From Arthrobacter sp. Soil782 (GTDB lineage Bacteria; Actinomycetota; Actinomycetes; Actinomycetales; Micrococcaceae), in NCBI RefSeq assembly GCF_001428435.1, contig NZ_LMSO01000001.1, positions 310,001-374,000 of the forward strand: a DNA stretch of 64,000 nt, read 5' to 3'. Positions 27,659 to 37,587 of the stretch are shown piece after piece. A program made the position numbers and the translations under genes. Each line of letters starts with the position of its first letter. Within the stretch, counting starts at the first letter, position 1. The notes below the pieces were generated by a model. The model was not told the origin of the DNA. It was given only the letters and a program-made list of their open reading frames with translations, and searched no databases.

Positions 27659-28864
27659 ATGTTCTGGGTTCTGCGGCGAGCCGGTAACCGGATGTGGCCA
27701 GCGCATAATTGCGAGAAGCGGCCGTGGAGGTATTCAGGGAGACCGCCGCGGGAGGATCGGCTCTTCGCGGAGGTGGTGGTATCCCTGCCGCCACTGATCG
27801 CCGCTCAGGATTACTACCCGGAAAAGGACACACTGGTCGCGCTGGAAGAGGCCGCCGTTGCTGTCGCTTCCCTGGACGCTACTTCCGGCTCACGCATGGC
27901 GGCGATCAGCGGTTTTCTCCTCAGGAGCGAGTCTGTCTCTTCCTCGAAGATTGAACATGTAGAAGCGCCACGGGATGACTTCGCACGGGCAGCAATCGGG
28001 ATCAAAGCCAGCGCGAACGCCCGTTCAATGGTCGCTGCCACAGACGCCATCCAAGCCATGATCGACGGAGCCGGCTCCACGGGCACGATCTCGGTGGATC
28101 AGATATTGAAGGCGCACCACCTGCTCATGAACGACGATCCCGTCGACTTCACGTACGCCGGCCGCTTCCGCGATGTCCAGAACTGGATCGGCGGTTCTGA
28201 CTACTCTCCGCGCAACGCCATTCATGTTCCCCCTCCGCCGGAACTCGTCGACGACATCATGGCCGACCTGATTGTATTCAGCAACAGAGTCGACCTGCCG
28301 GTCATAGCCCAGGCGGCCATTGCACACGCTCATTTCGAGTCCGTGCACCCATTCACCGACGGCAACGGCAGGATCGGGCGTGCCCTCATCGGCGCTGTCT
28401 GCCGCCGCCGTCGGCTGACCACCAGGACCGTTACCCCCATCGCTTCCGCCATGGTCGCCGACGTCCAGCAGTACTTCGATCTGGTCAATGCCTACAGAAT
28501 CGGCGATGTCGACCCGTTCGTGAAGTACCTGGCGGTCTCGGCGGTAAGGGCGACTGACGCTGCCCTCGCATCCATTGCCGAGCTGGAAGAGCTACCCGGT
28601 ATCTGGGAGGAAGCCGCAAAGCCCCGGCGCGGTTCAGCTGATGAGAAAATCATCGCTGCCCTGCTGGAGCACCCGGTCCTCGAAGCGCACACTGCTGCCC
28701 ACATCGCAGGTGTCACCCTGAATGCCGTCTATGCCAGCTTGGATCGGCTGACAGAAGCCGGAGTAATCGCACCCATTACCCGAAGCAAGCGGGACCGAGC
28801 CTGGGCGGCGACCGAAGTGCTCGACGAGGTTGATCGGCTGAACGCGCGCTTGGCAAGCAAGTAA
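27659..28864 (+). CDS. Fic-family AMPylator with inhibitory motif and winged-helix tail
   Basis: A 401-residue Fic protein. The active site HPFTDGNGRIGR begins at His230 and is perfect, so AMP (or NMP) transfer to a protein hydroxyl is expected. An N-terminal inhibitory motif of the SxxxE type is seen at SSSKIE (Glu99), as in self-inhibited Fic proteins, followed by His rather than Gly or Asn. The flap region YAGRFRDVQNWIGG is present. Residues about 325-390 resemble a winged helix (AAHIAGVTLNAVYASLDRL). The ATG at 27659 is the first possible start because a stop precedes it in frame. The target is unknown and no antitoxin gene is adjacent. Confidence 0.88.
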   Translation: MFWVLRRAGNRMWPAHNCEKRPWRYSGRPPREDRLFAEVVVSLPPLIAAQDYYPEKDTLVALEEAAVAVASLDATSGSRMAAISGFLLRSESVSSSKIEHVEAPRDDFARAAIGIKASANARSMVAATDAIQAMIDGAGSTGTISVDQILKAHHLLMNDDPVDFTYAGRFRDVQNWIGGSDYSPRNAIHVPPPPELVDDIMADLIVFSNRVDLPVIAQAAIAHAHFESVHPFTDGNGRIGRALIGAVCRRRRLTTRTVTPIASAMVADVQQYFDLVNAYRIGDVDPFVKYLAVSAVRATDAALASIAELEELPGIWEEAAKPRRGSADEKIIAALLEHPVLEAHTAAHIAGVTLNAVYASLDRLTEAGVIAPITRSKRDRAWAATEVLDEVDRLNARLASK

Positions 28865-28877
28865 GGTACGGCAGTAG

Positions 28878-29273
28878 CTAGAGGGAACGCTGTTTGAGGC
28901 TGTCGCGGATCTCGGTCAGGAGAGCAACCTGCGGGTCAACCTCTTCGACCTTTTCCTCCAGGTTCAGCTTGCGGTCGCGCCGCTCGATCAGCTTGTTCAT
29001 GGGCATCACGATCACGAAGTAGACAGCAGCGGCAATCAGAAGGAAATTCACGACGGCGGTGAGGAACATTCCGAACAGGATTTCGTTGCCATTGATGGTC
29101 ACCTTCGCAAAATCGTCGAAGTTGGGGGAGCCGACCAGCGCTGAAATCAGCGGCATGAGGACGTTCTCGACGAGCGACTTCACCACCGCTCCGAACGCGG
29201 CACCGATAACCACGGCAACAGCCAGGTCAATGACGTTGCCCTTCATGATGAAGTTTTTGAATCCGTTAATCAT
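28878..29273 (-). CDS. mscL: Large-conductance mechanosensitive channel
   Basis: Pentameric pressure-relief channel of the cytoplasmic membrane. 131 residues. It starts MINGFKNFIMKGNVIDLAV with the TM1 pore helix AVAVVIGAAFGAVVKSLVE, a periplasmic loop, TM2 (FLTAVVNFLLIAAAVYFVIV) and a charged C-terminal helix ending SLKQRSL. It is convergent with Fic (13-base gap) and has its own leaderless-type promoter. Confidence 0.95.
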   Translation of the reverse strand: MINGFKNFIMKGNVIDLAVAVVIGAAFGAVVKSLVENVLMPLISALVGSPNFDDFAKVTINGNEILFGMFLTAVVNFLLIAAAVYFVIVMPMNKLIERRDRKLNLEEKVEEVDPQVALLTEIRDSLKQRSL

Positions 29274-29279
29274 GGGTTC

Positions 29280-29285
29280 AGGCTA
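29280..29285 (-). promoter_or_regulatory. -10 box for leaderless mscL
   Basis: On the minus strand TAGCCT ends 6 bases before the ATG at 29273, with no ribosome binding site. No convincing -35 box. Confidence 0.5.
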
Positions 29286-29358
29286 CGGGAAGATTTGCGC
29301 AGATCAGGTGAGCCCGACGGCGTCGAACCCACCGGAGCTGCGCAAAAGTTCGGTTAAA

Positions 29359-30261
29359 TCAGTAGCCGGGGGCCGGTGGCAGGTTGAAGTACTCCTCGAG
29401 GGTTGCCACGCCGTCCTTCCGCATGGCCTGCGCCAGCTCAACGCCAACGTACCGGTAATGCCAGGCCTCGCCCGAGAACCCGGTGATGCCCTCCGCCCCC
29501 AACGGATACCTCAGGATGAACCCGAACCGGTGCGCGTTGGCTGCCATCCACTGGCCCGCGGCAGTGTCCGCAAAGCAGGAGGACAGAGTGCACGCGCCGT
29601 CGTCCTGTCCCACATCGAAGGCGAGCCCCGTCTGGTGTTCGGAGAACCCGGCGCGCGCCGAGATGCGGTCAGCTGCTGCCGTGTCACCGCCGTACTGCGC
29701 CACCCAGTGTTCATAGGTGGAGACCTGGTCCTGGAAGGACCGGTACCCGCTGACCAGGGTGAGGCTCACGCCGTCGTTCGCTGCAGTTGCGAACATCTCC
29801 TCGACAGCGGCAGCCGTGTCACCGCGCAGCAGGGCATTGGGCTCGGCGACGGCCAGCGGGACTGCGGGCAGTACCAGTCCGGAAGGAAAGTAGTCGATCG
29901 GGTTGAGCGGCCGTTGCTTGTTGACGACGACGCTCACCGAGGTTGGGTCGCCCAGCTCGGCCGCCTCTGCAGGCGGTGCAGCAACTGGAGGCGGCGGAGA
30001 GGGAGAAGCCGCGACACTCGGCGCGGCGGTAGGTTGCGCCGGTGGCGTCTCGGGGATCACAGATGGAGCAGAAGTTTCAACGGGAGCGGGTGCACGCTGT
30101 CCCGGGGCGGGAATGGTGCCGGGGGTCTGGGACACGGCCGGAGAGGGCGGAACTGAAGAAGCGGGCGGAACCGATGACGCAGACGCGGACGGCGTGTTGT
30201 CCGCCGGAGGTGGCGGCGTACCGCAGGCTGACAGCGCGACGAGGAGCACCGCCGTCGTCAT
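29359..30261 (-). CDS. VanY-type D-alanyl-D-alanine carboxypeptidase lipoprotein
   Basis: Trims the terminal D-Ala of peptidoglycan stem peptides outside the membrane. From the ATG at 30261 it is 300 residues. It opens MTTAVLLVALSACG, a lipobox with Cys13, then a long Pro/Ala/Ser linker to about 110. The VanY domain follows, with SGYRSFQDQ, the zinc ligands in SEHQTGLAFDVG and the catalytic end GEAWHYRYVG. The signal peptide from this ATG lacks a basic n-region. A CTG at 30300, overlapping the coaA stop, would add KPRRHR and make a normal one, so the real start may be non-canonical. Confidence 0.85.
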   Translation of the reverse strand: MTTAVLLVALSACGTPPPPADNTPSASASSVPPASSVPPSPAVSQTPGTIPAPGQRAPAPVETSAPSVIPETPPAQPTAAPSVAASPSPPPPVAAPPAEAAELGDPTSVSVVVNKQRPLNPIDYFPSGLVLPAVPLAVAEPNALLRGDTAAAVEEMFATAANDGVSLTLVSGYRSFQDQVSTYEHWVAQYGGDTAAADRISARAGFSEHQTGLAFDVGQDDGACTLSSCFADTAAGQWMAANAHRFGFILRYPLGAEGITGFSGEAWHYRYVGVELAQAMRKDGVATLEEYFNLPPAPGY

Positions 30262-30296
30262 CCAGGTGGATGGGGTGCGGTGCCGCCGGGGCTTCG

Positions 30297-31277
30297 TCAG
30301 GTTTTTCGTAGCAGCATTCTTCGGATCGAGTGGTCGGCTTCCTTGGTGAGGACCAGGGTGGCGCGGCCGCGGGTGGGAAGGACATTGGCCATCAGGTTCG
30401 GCTCGTTGATGCGGTGCCAGATGCCAAGCGCGGTCTCGCGGGCCTCCTCGTCGGTGAGTGAGGCGTACCGGTGGAAATACGACTCCGGGTTGGCGAAGGC
30501 GCCGCTGCGCAGCGACTGGAAACGCTGGACGTACCACTCCTCAATATAGGAGGTTTTCGCGTCCACGTAGATAGAGAAATCAAAGAAATCGCTCAGCGCG
30601 AGGCCGGAGCGCCCGTCCGCCCTCATGCGTGCCGGCGCAAGGACGTTCAGGCCCTCCACAATCAGCACGTCCGGCCGGCGCACCACCACTTCACGACCAG
30701 GCACGATGTTGTAGGTCAGATGCGAATACCAGGGGGCGCGGACCTCCTCGGCGCCGCTCTTGACCTCACTGACGAAGCGCAGCAGACGACGGCGGTCGTA
30801 GGACTCCGGGAAACCCTTCCGCTGCATCAGGCCGCGCCGTTCCAGTTCCTCGTTGGGGTAGAGGAAGCCGTCCGTGGTGATCAGCTCAACGTTGGGGGTG
30901 CCGGGCCAGCGGCGGAGGAGTTCGCGCAGCACGCGGGCGGTGGTGGACTTGCCGACCGCCACCGAACCGGCAACGCCGATGACGAACGGCGTCCGCGTGG
31001 TGGTCTCACCGAGGAAGGTATTGGTGGCGGCGTGCAGTTCACCGGCGGCGGCCACATAGAGCGAGAGCAGCCGGGACAGTGGAAGGTAGACCTCGCGCAC
31101 CTCGTCAAGGTTGAGCGCGTCTCCCAGACCGCGCAGACGCTGGATGTCTTCGACGTTGAGCGGCGACTCGATCTCATTGGACAGCCGCGACCACGTCTGA
31201 CGCTCGAGTTCAACGAACGGGGTGACACCGGCATCCACCGTCGCTGTGGGCCCGGTACCGGGAGATTGCTCACTCAC
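30297..31277 (-). CDS. coaA: Pantothenate kinase, type I
   Basis: First step of coenzyme A synthesis: pantothenate plus ATP gives 4'-phosphopantothenate. The GTG at 31277 gives 326 residues, close to the 316 of E. coli; a longer frame to 31346 is rejected because a promoter lies in that stretch. The P-loop is [27 protein letters not shown] and VEGLNVL are typical of type I enzymes. The stop meets the probable start of the carboxypeptidase gene. It is divergent from glmS. Confidence 0.94.
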   Translation of the reverse strand: MSEQSPGTGPTATVDAGVTPFVELERQTWSRLSNEIESPLNVEDIQRLRGLGDALNLDEVREVYLPLSRLLSLYVAAAGELHAATNTFLGETTTRTPFVIGVAGSVAVGKSTTARVLRELLRRWPGTPNVELITTDGFLYPNEELERRGLMQRKGFPESYDRRRLLRFVSEVKSGAEEVRAPWYSHLTYNIVPGREVVVRRPDVLIVEGLNVLAPARMRADGRSGLALSDFFDFSIYVDAKTSYIEEWYVQRFQSLRSGAFANPESYFHRYASLTDEEARETALGIWHRINEPNLMANVLPTRGRATLVLTKEADHSIRRMLLRKT

Positions 31278-31284
31278 CCTGTGA

Positions 31285-31313
31285 ATTCTGCCCCCTGACC
31301 AGGACATTAACAA
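31285..31313 (-). promoter_or_regulatory. Promoter for leaderless coaA
   Basis: On the minus strand TTGTTA (31308-31313) and CAGAAT (31285-31290) are 17 bases apart. CAGAAT ends 7 bases before the GTG at 31277, which supports that start and a leaderless message. Confidence 0.55.
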
Positions 31314-31386
31314 ACGGGTAGGCGCCTCTCCGGTGAGCTGCACCACGCCTGAACTTCGCGGCGCAAAGGAAGGAGTGCTAGGCAGG

Positions 31387-31392
31387 TACGCT
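31387..31392 (+). promoter_or_regulatory. -10 box for leaderless glmS
   Basis: TACGCT ends 7 bases before the glmS ATG at 31400. No ribosome binding site is present near the start. Confidence 0.5.
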
Positions 31393-31399
31393 TAAGCCC

Positions 31400-33334
31400 A
31401 TGTGTGGAATCGTAGGATACGTAGGCCGGAACAACGGCGCATCACTGAACAGCGCGGTACTCGAGGACGTCGATTCAAACGGCAGCCACGGCGCCCTTGA
31501 CGTTGTCATGGAGGGCCTGCGCCGGCTCGAATACCGCGGCTATGATTCCGCGGGCGTTGCAGTCCTGACGGAATCCGGCATCCAGTCGCGCAAGAAGTCC
31601 GGCAAGCTGACCAACCTTATTGCCGAGCTTCAGGAAGCGCCGCTTCCTGATTCACTGACGGGAATCGGCCACACCCGCTGGGCCACCCACGGTGGCCCGA
31701 CTGACCAGAACGCGCACCCCCACCTGGCCGACGACGGCCGGTTGGCGATGATCCACAACGGCATCATCGAAAACTTCGCCGAACTCAAGGCCGAGCTTCT
31801 CGACGCCGGTGCCACCTTCATCTCCGACACCGACACCGAGGTTGCCGCAGTACTGCTGGGCAGCATTTACCGCCGCCTGGCGGACGCCGAAGCCGGTTCC
31901 GGTTCCGAAGACACGCTGACCCGGGCAATGCAGGAAGCCAGCCAGCGCCTCGAAGGCGCCTTCACGCTGCTGGCCATCCACCAGGACGCCCCCGACGTCG
32001 TTGTGGCTTCCCGTCGCAACTCCCCGCTGGTTGTGGGCCTGGGCGAGGGCGAGAACTTCCTCGGCTCGGACGTCTCCGGCTTCATCGACTTCACCCGCCG
32101 CGCAGTGGAGCTGGGCCAGGACCAGGTAGTCACCATCACCCCGGACGCGGTTGCAATCACCGACTTCTTCGGCGCTCCCGCCGAGGGCAAGGAATTCCAT
32201 GTCGACTGGGACGCCGCCGCCGCGGAAAAGGGCGGCTACGACTCCTTCATGGAGAAGGAAATCAATGACCAGCCCGACGCCGTTGGGCAGACGCTGCTGG
32301 GCCGCACCGACGCCAAGGGAAACCTGGTACTGGATGAACTCCGCATTGACGAGTCAATTCTGCGCTCGGTGGACAAGATTGTTGTCCTTGCCTGCGGAAC
32401 CTCTGCCTACGCCGGCTCGGTGGCCAAGTACGCCATTGAACACTGGTGCCGTATCCCCACCGAGGTGGAACTCTCCCACGAGTTCCGCTACCGGGACCCG
32501 ATTGTCAACGAGAAGACCCTCGTGGTTGCCATCTCCCAGTCCGGCGAGACCATGGACACCCTCATGGCGGTCCGCTACGCCCGCGAACAGGGCGCGAAGG
32601 TGGTTGCCATCTGCAATACCAATGGGTCCACCATCCCGCGTGAATCGGACGCCGTGCTGTACACCCACGCGGGGCCGGAAATCGCTGTGGCATCCACCAA
32701 GGCTTTCCTTGCGCAGATCACCGCCGCCTACCTGCTCGGCCTCTACCTGGCCCAGCTGCGCGGCAATAAGTTCCGCGACGAGATCAACGCCGTCCTGAGC
32801 GATCTCAACGAGATGCCCGCCAAGATCCAGCAGGTGCTCGACAACGCGGATGCGGTCAAGAAGCTCGGTCGGGACATGGCAGATGCCAAGTCCGTTCTCT
32901 TCCTGGGCCGCCACGTCGGGTTCCCGGTCGCCATGGAAGGCGCGCTCAAGCTCAAGGAGCTCGCCTACATCCACGCCGAGGGGTTCGCTGCCGGTGAGCT
33001 CAAGCACGGCCCCATCGCACTGATCGAGGAGGGCCAGCCCGTCGTCGTCGTGCTGCCGTCCCCGCGCGGCCGCGACTCCCTGCACTCCAAGGTGGTCTCC
33101 AACATCCAGGAGATCCGCGCCCGCGGTGCGGTCACCATTGTGATTGCCGAGGAGGGCGACGAATCCGTGGCAGCGTTCTCCGAGCACGTCATCCACGTGC
33201 CGCAGACCTCCACGCTCCTGGCGCCCCTCCTCACCACGGTTCCGCTGCAGATCTTCGCCCTTGAACTGGCATCAGCCAAGGGTTATGACGTTGACCAGCC
33301 CCGTAACCTGGCCAAGTCCGTCACGGTCGAGTAG
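31400..33334 (+). CDS. glmS: Glutamine-fructose-6-phosphate aminotransferase (isomerizing)
   Basis: Makes glucosamine-6-phosphate from fructose-6-phosphate and glutamine, the entry to UDP-GlcNAc. 644 residues, longer than E. coli GlmS (609), mainly through an insert after MCGIVGYVGRNNG (about residues 13-30). Cys2 is the glutaminase nucleophile. RRLEYRGYDSAG and the HTRWATHG motif are present. Two SIS domains follow (LACGTSAYAG, ISQSGETMDTL; VLFLGRHVGFPVAMEGALKL), ending NLAKSVTVE. It is followed after 6 bases by acpS. Confidence 0.97.
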   Translation: MCGIVGYVGRNNGASLNSAVLEDVDSNGSHGALDVVMEGLRRLEYRGYDSAGVAVLTESGIQSRKKSGKLTNLIAELQEAPLPDSLTGIGHTRWATHGGPTDQNAHPHLADDGRLAMIHNGIIENFAELKAELLDAGATFISDTDTEVAAVLLGSIYRRLADAEAGSGSEDTLTRAMQEASQRLEGAFTLLAIHQDAPDVVVASRRNSPLVVGLGEGENFLGSDVSGFIDFTRRAVELGQDQVVTITPDAVAITDFFGAPAEGKEFHVDWDAAAAEKGGYDSFMEKEINDQPDAVGQTLLGRTDAKGNLVLDELRIDESILRSVDKIVVLACGTSAYAGSVAKYAIEHWCRIPTEVELSHEFRYRDPIVNEKTLVVAISQSGETMDTLMAVRYAREQGAKVVAICNTNGSTIPRESDAVLYTHAGPEIAVASTKAFLAQITAAYLLGLYLAQLRGNKFRDEINAVLSDLNEMPAKIQQVLDNADAVKKLGRDMADAKSVLFLGRHVGFPVAMEGALKLKELAYIHAEGFAAGELKHGPIALIEEGQPVVVVLPSPRGRDSLHSKVVSNIQEIRARGAVTIVIAEEGDESVAAFSEHVIHVPQTSTLLAPLLTTVPLQIFALELASAKGYDVDQPRNLAKSVTVE

Positions 33335-33340
33335 GCGCCG

Positions 33341-33712
33341 ATGATTATCGGTATCGGCGTAGATGTTGTGGACGTAGCCCGGTTCGAGCGCCAGGTCGAG
33401 CGCACACCCGGGTTGCGCGAGCGCCTGTTCGTTGCGGCGGAGCGCGGGCTCAACACCCGCTCGCTGGCCGCACGTTTCGCCGCGAAGGAAGCGGTGGCCA
33501 AGGCGCTCGGCGCACCGGCGGGCATGAACTGGCAGGACTGTTGGATAGGTCTCGACGCCAACGGCAGCCCCACGGTCCAGGTGTCCGGCACGGTTCAGGC
33601 TGTTGCGGATGCACGCGGAGTGAACCGCTGGCACCTGTCGCTCAGCCACGACGGCGGGGTAGCAACCGCCATGGTGGTTGCCGAGGGCGAATATTCGGAG
33701 CCCAGCCGGTAG
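33341..33712 (+). CDS. acpS: Holo-acyl carrier protein synthase
   Basis: Transfers 4'-phosphopantetheine from CoA to apo-ACP. 123 residues. It starts [16 protein letters not shown] with the metal-binding Asp, then [13 protein letters not shown] with the conserved Glu/Lys, and [17 protein letters not shown] near the end. It lies between glmS and nnr, the usual actinobacterial arrangement. Confidence 0.95.
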   Translation: MIIGIGVDVVDVARFERQVERTPGLRERLFVAAERGLNTRSLAARFAAKEAVAKALGAPAGMNWQDCWIGLDANGSPTVQVSGTVQAVADARGVNRWHLSLSHDGGVATAMVVAEGEYSEPSR

Positions 33713-33715
33713 GAT
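33710..33715 (+). promoter_or_regulatory. -10 box for leaderless nnr, overlapping acpS stop
   Basis: TAGGAT begins with the acpS stop codon and ends 7 bases before the ATG at 33723; no ribosome binding site is seen. Confidence 0.45.
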
Positions 33716-33722
33716 TCTAAGC

Positions 33723-35252
33723 ATGCTTAGTGCTTATACCGGGAATCAGGTCCGAGCAGCGGAATCCCCGCTGCTCGAGGCCGGACTCGGGGATGAGCTG
33801 ATGCAGCGTGCTGCGCACGGGCTCGCACAGGCCTGCGCAGCTGAACTCCAGGCAACGGGCGGCACTTATGGCCGCGCCGTCGTCGTACTGGCCGGCAGCG
33901 GCAACAACGGGGGAGACGCGCTCTACGCCGGCGCCCGCCTGCAGCAGCGGGGAGCGGGCACGACGGCGGTACTCACCTCGGATCGCGTGCACACGCAAGC
34001 GCTGGCCGCCTTCCGTGCAGCGGGCGGCCGGGTTGAACGCCTCACCGGAGCCACCCTCGACCGCGTGCTTGAGCGGGTTGCCGCGGCGGATCTGGTGATC
34101 GACGGCATCCTCGGCACCGGCGGCGTGGGAGGACTGCGCGGCGAGGCTGCTGGACTGGTGGGACGTCTGAACGCGCGCAGGATGGCCGGGCGGGTAGTGG
34201 CGTGCGATGTTCCGAGCGGCGTCAACGCAGACACCGGCGAGGCTTCCGGCGAAGTCCTTGCGGCGGACCTCACCGTCACATTCGGCGGGTTAAAGTCCGG
34301 ACTGCTGACCGGCGCCGGAGCACGCGCGGCGGGACGGGTAGTAACCATCGACATCGGGCTTGGCCCCACGCTTCCCGAGCCACGCATTTATTCGGTGGAG
34401 CCCGCCGACTTCCGGCATCTGTACGCAGTGCCGCAACCTGCTGACCACAAGTACAGCCGCGGCGTCCTCGGGATAGCTGCCGGGTCCGCGCTGTACCCCG
34501 GTGCAGCGGTTCTGGCCACCGGCGCGGCGCTGGCTACCGGCGTCGGAATGATTCGCTTCCTGGGACCGGACCCGGTGACAAGCCTCATCAACACCGTGCA
34601 CCCTGAGGTGGTGTGCTCCCACGGTTCAGTTTCCGAGTCCCATGTCCAGGCGTGGCTCGTGGGCCCGGGTGCTGCCGAGGATCCGGGACAGAGGCAGCGC
34701 GCCCGCGATGCCCTTGCCTCCGGATTGCCTGCTGTGGTTGACGCCGGAGCGCTCCCGCTGCTGCCGGAGACCGTCGACAGCCACGTCATCCTCACGCCCC
34801 ACGCGGGCGAGCTGGCGGCGCTGTTCGAACGGCGCGGGAAAAGCGTGGAACGGGAAGCCATTGAGGCAGCGCCGCTGGAGAGTGCCCGCCGTGCCGCCGA
34901 GACGACCGGCGCCACCGTCCTGCTGAAGGGCTACACCACTGTGGTGGCAGCGCCGGACGGCACGGTCTTCAGCCAGGCCAACGCCACGCCGTGGCTGGCC
35001 ACAGCCGGCTCCGGGGACACCCTCGCGGGGATCCTGGGCGCGCTGGTTGCCACCAATACCCGCAATAACGACGCCGGTACCTGGCTGGGGCTGCCGTCGT
35101 CGTCGCGCTGGGCTGCGCTGGCGGCAGCAGCCGCGATGCTGCACGGTTTGGCCGGTCAGCGCGCGGTGAAGCGCGGACCGATCGTGGTGAGTGAACTGCC
35201 ACGCCACGTCCGGCGGGTTATTCACCAAGTGTTGCGGGATCCGCCCCTCTGA
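33723..35252 (+). CDS. nnr: Bifunctional NAD(P)H-hydrate epimerase / ADP-dependent dehydratase
   Basis: Repairs hydrated NAD(P)H: the N-terminal YjeF_N half (about 1-210) epimerises R/S-NAD(P)HX, and the C-terminal ribokinase-like half (about 215-509) dehydrates S-NAD(P)HX. The ATG at 33723 gives 509 residues starting MLSAYTGNQVRAAE; the 15 extra codons upstream overlap acpS. Motifs seen are LAGSGNNGGDALYAGARL, VACDVPSGVNADTGE, ILTPHAGELAALF and the nucleotide loop TAGSGDTLAGILGAL. Confidence 0.94.
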   Translation: MLSAYTGNQVRAAESPLLEAGLGDELMQRAAHGLAQACAAELQATGGTYGRAVVVLAGSGNNGGDALYAGARLQQRGAGTTAVLTSDRVHTQALAAFRAAGGRVERLTGATLDRVLERVAAADLVIDGILGTGGVGGLRGEAAGLVGRLNARRMAGRVVACDVPSGVNADTGEASGEVLAADLTVTFGGLKSGLLTGAGARAAGRVVTIDIGLGPTLPEPRIYSVEPADFRHLYAVPQPADHKYSRGVLGIAAGSALYPGAAVLATGAALATGVGMIRFLGPDPVTSLINTVHPEVVCSHGSVSESHVQAWLVGPGAAEDPGQRQRARDALASGLPAVVDAGALPLLPETVDSHVILTPHAGELAALFERRGKSVEREAIEAAPLESARRAAETTGATVLLKGYTTVVAAPDGTVFSQANATPWLATAGSGDTLAGILGALVATNTRNNDAGTWLGLPSSSRWAALAAAAAMLHGLAGQRAVKRGPIVVSELPRHVRRVIHQVLRDPPL

Positions 35253-35314
35253 CACCCGGTAAGGTCGTTCACCAAAATGTCAGATCCCTGCGCTATGAAA
35301 AGATGCAGGAAACG

Positions 35315-35333
35315 CACCCGAGCAGATCGGGTG
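35315..35333 (+). promoter_or_regulatory. Inverted repeat in the glgX leader
   Basis: CACCCGA (35315-35321), 5 bases, TCGGGTG (35327-35333) forms a perfect 7-bp dyad 23 bases before the glgX start. It could be an operator or an RNA hairpin. Confidence 0.35.
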
Positions 35334-35356
35334 ACGCAAACAAGCAAGGAGCACAT

Positions 35357-37543
35357 ATGGAACTGTGGCCAGGAGATGCCTATCCGCTGGGGGCAACCTA
35401 TGACGGCACGGGAACCAATTTCGCGCTCTACAGCGAGATTGCCGAGAAAGTGGAACTCTGCCTCATTCACGATGACGGCACCGAAACACGCGTGGCCCTG
35501 AAGGAAGTGGACGGGTACGTCTGGCACGGATACCTGCCGCAGGTTGCTCCGGGGCAGAAGTACGGATACCGCGTCCACGGCCCCTACAACCCTGCCGAAG
35601 GCCACCGCTGCAACCCCAACAAGTTGCTCCTGGACCCCTATGCCAAGGCCATCCACGGCGAGATGGACTGGGACCAGGCGCTGTTCAGCTACAACTTCGG
35701 TGACGAGACCTCCTATAACGACGAGGATTCGGCATCACACATGATGCTCGGCGTGGTCATCAACCCGTTCTTCAACTGGGACGGGGACCGGATGCCGCGC
35801 ACCCCGTACCACCAGTCCGTGATCTACGAGGCGCACGTCAAGGGGCTCACCCAACTGCACCCCGAGATCCCCGAAGAGCAGCGCGGCACCTACGCGGCAA
35901 TCGCGCATCCCGCGATCATCGCCCACCTGCAGAAGCTCGGGGTCACGGCCATCGAACTGATGCCTGTGCACCAATTCGTCAATGACAGCACGCTGCAGGA
36001 AAAGGGCCTGTCCAACTACTGGGGCTACAACACCATTGGCTTCTTCGCGCCGCATAACGCGTACGGATCGTCCGGGGACGAGGGCGAGCAGGTCCAGGAA
36101 TTCAAGGCGATGGTGCGTGAATTGCACCTTGCCGGTATCGAGGTCATTCTCGACGTCGTCTACAACCACACTGCCGAGGGCAACCACATGGGGCCAACCC
36201 TCTCGATGCGCGGCATCGACAACTCGGCGTACTATCGCCTGGTTGAGGATGACAAGCAGTACTACATGGACACCACGGGAACCGGCAACTCGCTCAACGT
36301 GGGCCACCCCCATGCCCTGCAGCTGCTGATGGACTCCCTGCGGTACTGGGTGACCGAGATGCACGTTGACGGCTTCCGCTTCGACCTGGCCTCGGCACTT
36401 GCCCGTGAGTTCTACGAAGTGGACCGTCTCGCGACGTTCTTCGAGCTTGTGCAGCAGGATCCGATCGTTTCTCAGGTCAAGCTCATCGCTGAGCCGTGGG
36501 ACGTTGGCCCTGGCGGCTATCAGGTGGGCAACTTCCCGCCGCAGTGGACTGAATGGAACGGCAAGTACCGGGACACCGTGCGGGACTTCTGGCGCGGTGA
36601 GCCCTCCAGCATCGGTGAGTTCGCCTCCCGGCTGACCGGCTCGGCAGACCTGTATGAGCACTCGGCACGCCGCCCGGTGGCCTCCATCAACTTCGTCACC
36701 GCCCATGACGGTTTCACGCTGCGGGACCTGGTGTCCTACAACGAGAAGCACAATGAGGCTAACGGTGAGGACAACAACGACGGCGAATCCCACAACCGCT
36801 CCTGGAACTGCGGCGAGGAAGGGCCTTCGGATGATCCGGTAGTGCAGTCGATGCGTGCGCGCCAGCAGCGGAACTTCATTGCCACGCTGCTCCTCTCACA
36901 GGGTGTGCCCATGATCTCCCACGGCGATGAACTGGGCCGCACGCAGGAGGGAAACAACAACACCTACTGCCAGGACTCGGAGCTGTCCTGGGTGCACTGG
37001 GACAACCTGGACCAACCGCTGCTCGAATTCACCGCCGCAGTGAACCGGCTCCGTTCCGAGCACCCTACGTTCCGGCGTCGTCGTTTCTTCGACGGTCGTC
37101 CTGTGCGCCGCGGCGAGGGCGAGGCTCTGCCGGACATCGTCTGGCTGGATACCGCGGGCGAGTTGATGGCGCCTGAGGACTGGGATTCCGGCTTTGGCCG
37201 CTCCATCGGCGTTTTCCTCAACGGGCAGGGAATCCACGGGCGCGACCAGCGCGGCCAGCGGATCACGGACCTGAACTTCCTGCTGTACTTCAATGCCAAT
37301 GATGAGCCGGTGACGTTCACGGTTCCCTCCACTGAGTACGGGCCCATGTGGGATGAGGTCATCGACACCGCCGGTGTGTACGCGGACTCCGAGCCGATCC
37401 CCGCGGGAGGGAACGTGACCGTGGAGGCCAAGGCAATGGTTGTCCTGCGTGCGCATGAGGAAGCCGAAGATCTGGACCACTCAGTTGCCGCGTCACTGGC
37501 AATCCTCGCAAACGAGAACACCGGGAAGACAACCGCCCCGTAA
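35357..37543 (+). CDS. glgX: Glycogen debranching enzyme (GlgX/TreX)
   Basis: GH13 isoamylase-type enzyme cutting alpha-1,6 branches of glycogen. The ATG at 35357 ([19 protein letters not shown]) has AAGGAG 8 bases upstream and gives 728 residues. A CBM48-like N-terminus (1-130) leads to the catalytic barrel with [10 protein letters not shown], the nucleophile in [12 protein letters not shown], the acid/base Glu in [13 protein letters not shown] and [12 protein letters not shown]. It is followed 44 bases later by treY, so its debranched chains probably feed trehalose synthesis (the TreX role). Confidence 0.94.
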   Translation: MELWPGDAYPLGATYDGTGTNFALYSEIAEKVELCLIHDDGTETRVALKEVDGYVWHGYLPQVAPGQKYGYRVHGPYNPAEGHRCNPNKLLLDPYAKAIHGEMDWDQALFSYNFGDETSYNDEDSASHMMLGVVINPFFNWDGDRMPRTPYHQSVIYEAHVKGLTQLHPEIPEEQRGTYAAIAHPAIIAHLQKLGVTAIELMPVHQFVNDSTLQEKGLSNYWGYNTIGFFAPHNAYGSSGDEGEQVQEFKAMVRELHLAGIEVILDVVYNHTAEGNHMGPTLSMRGIDNSAYYRLVEDDKQYYMDTTGTGNSLNVGHPHALQLLMDSLRYWVTEMHVDGFRFDLASALAREFYEVDRLATFFELVQQDPIVSQVKLIAEPWDVGPGGYQVGNFPPQWTEWNGKYRDTVRDFWRGEPSSIGEFASRLTGSADLYEHSARRPVASINFVTAHDGFTLRDLVSYNEKHNEANGEDNNDGESHNRSWNCGEEGPSDDPVVQSMRARQQRNFIATLLLSQGVPMISHGDELGRTQEGNNNTYCQDSELSWVHWDNLDQPLLEFTAAVNRLRSEHPTFRRRRFFDGRPVRRGEGEALPDIVWLDTAGELMAPEDWDSGFGRSIGVFLNGQGIHGRDQRGQRITDLNFLLYFNANDEPVTFTVPSTEYGPMWDEVIDTAGVYADSEPIPAGGNVTVEAKAMVVLRAHEEAEDLDHSVAASLAILANENTGKTTAP

Positions 37544-37587
37544 AGGCTTGTCCAACCGCACTACCACCCACCTCCGAGGAGGCATTC

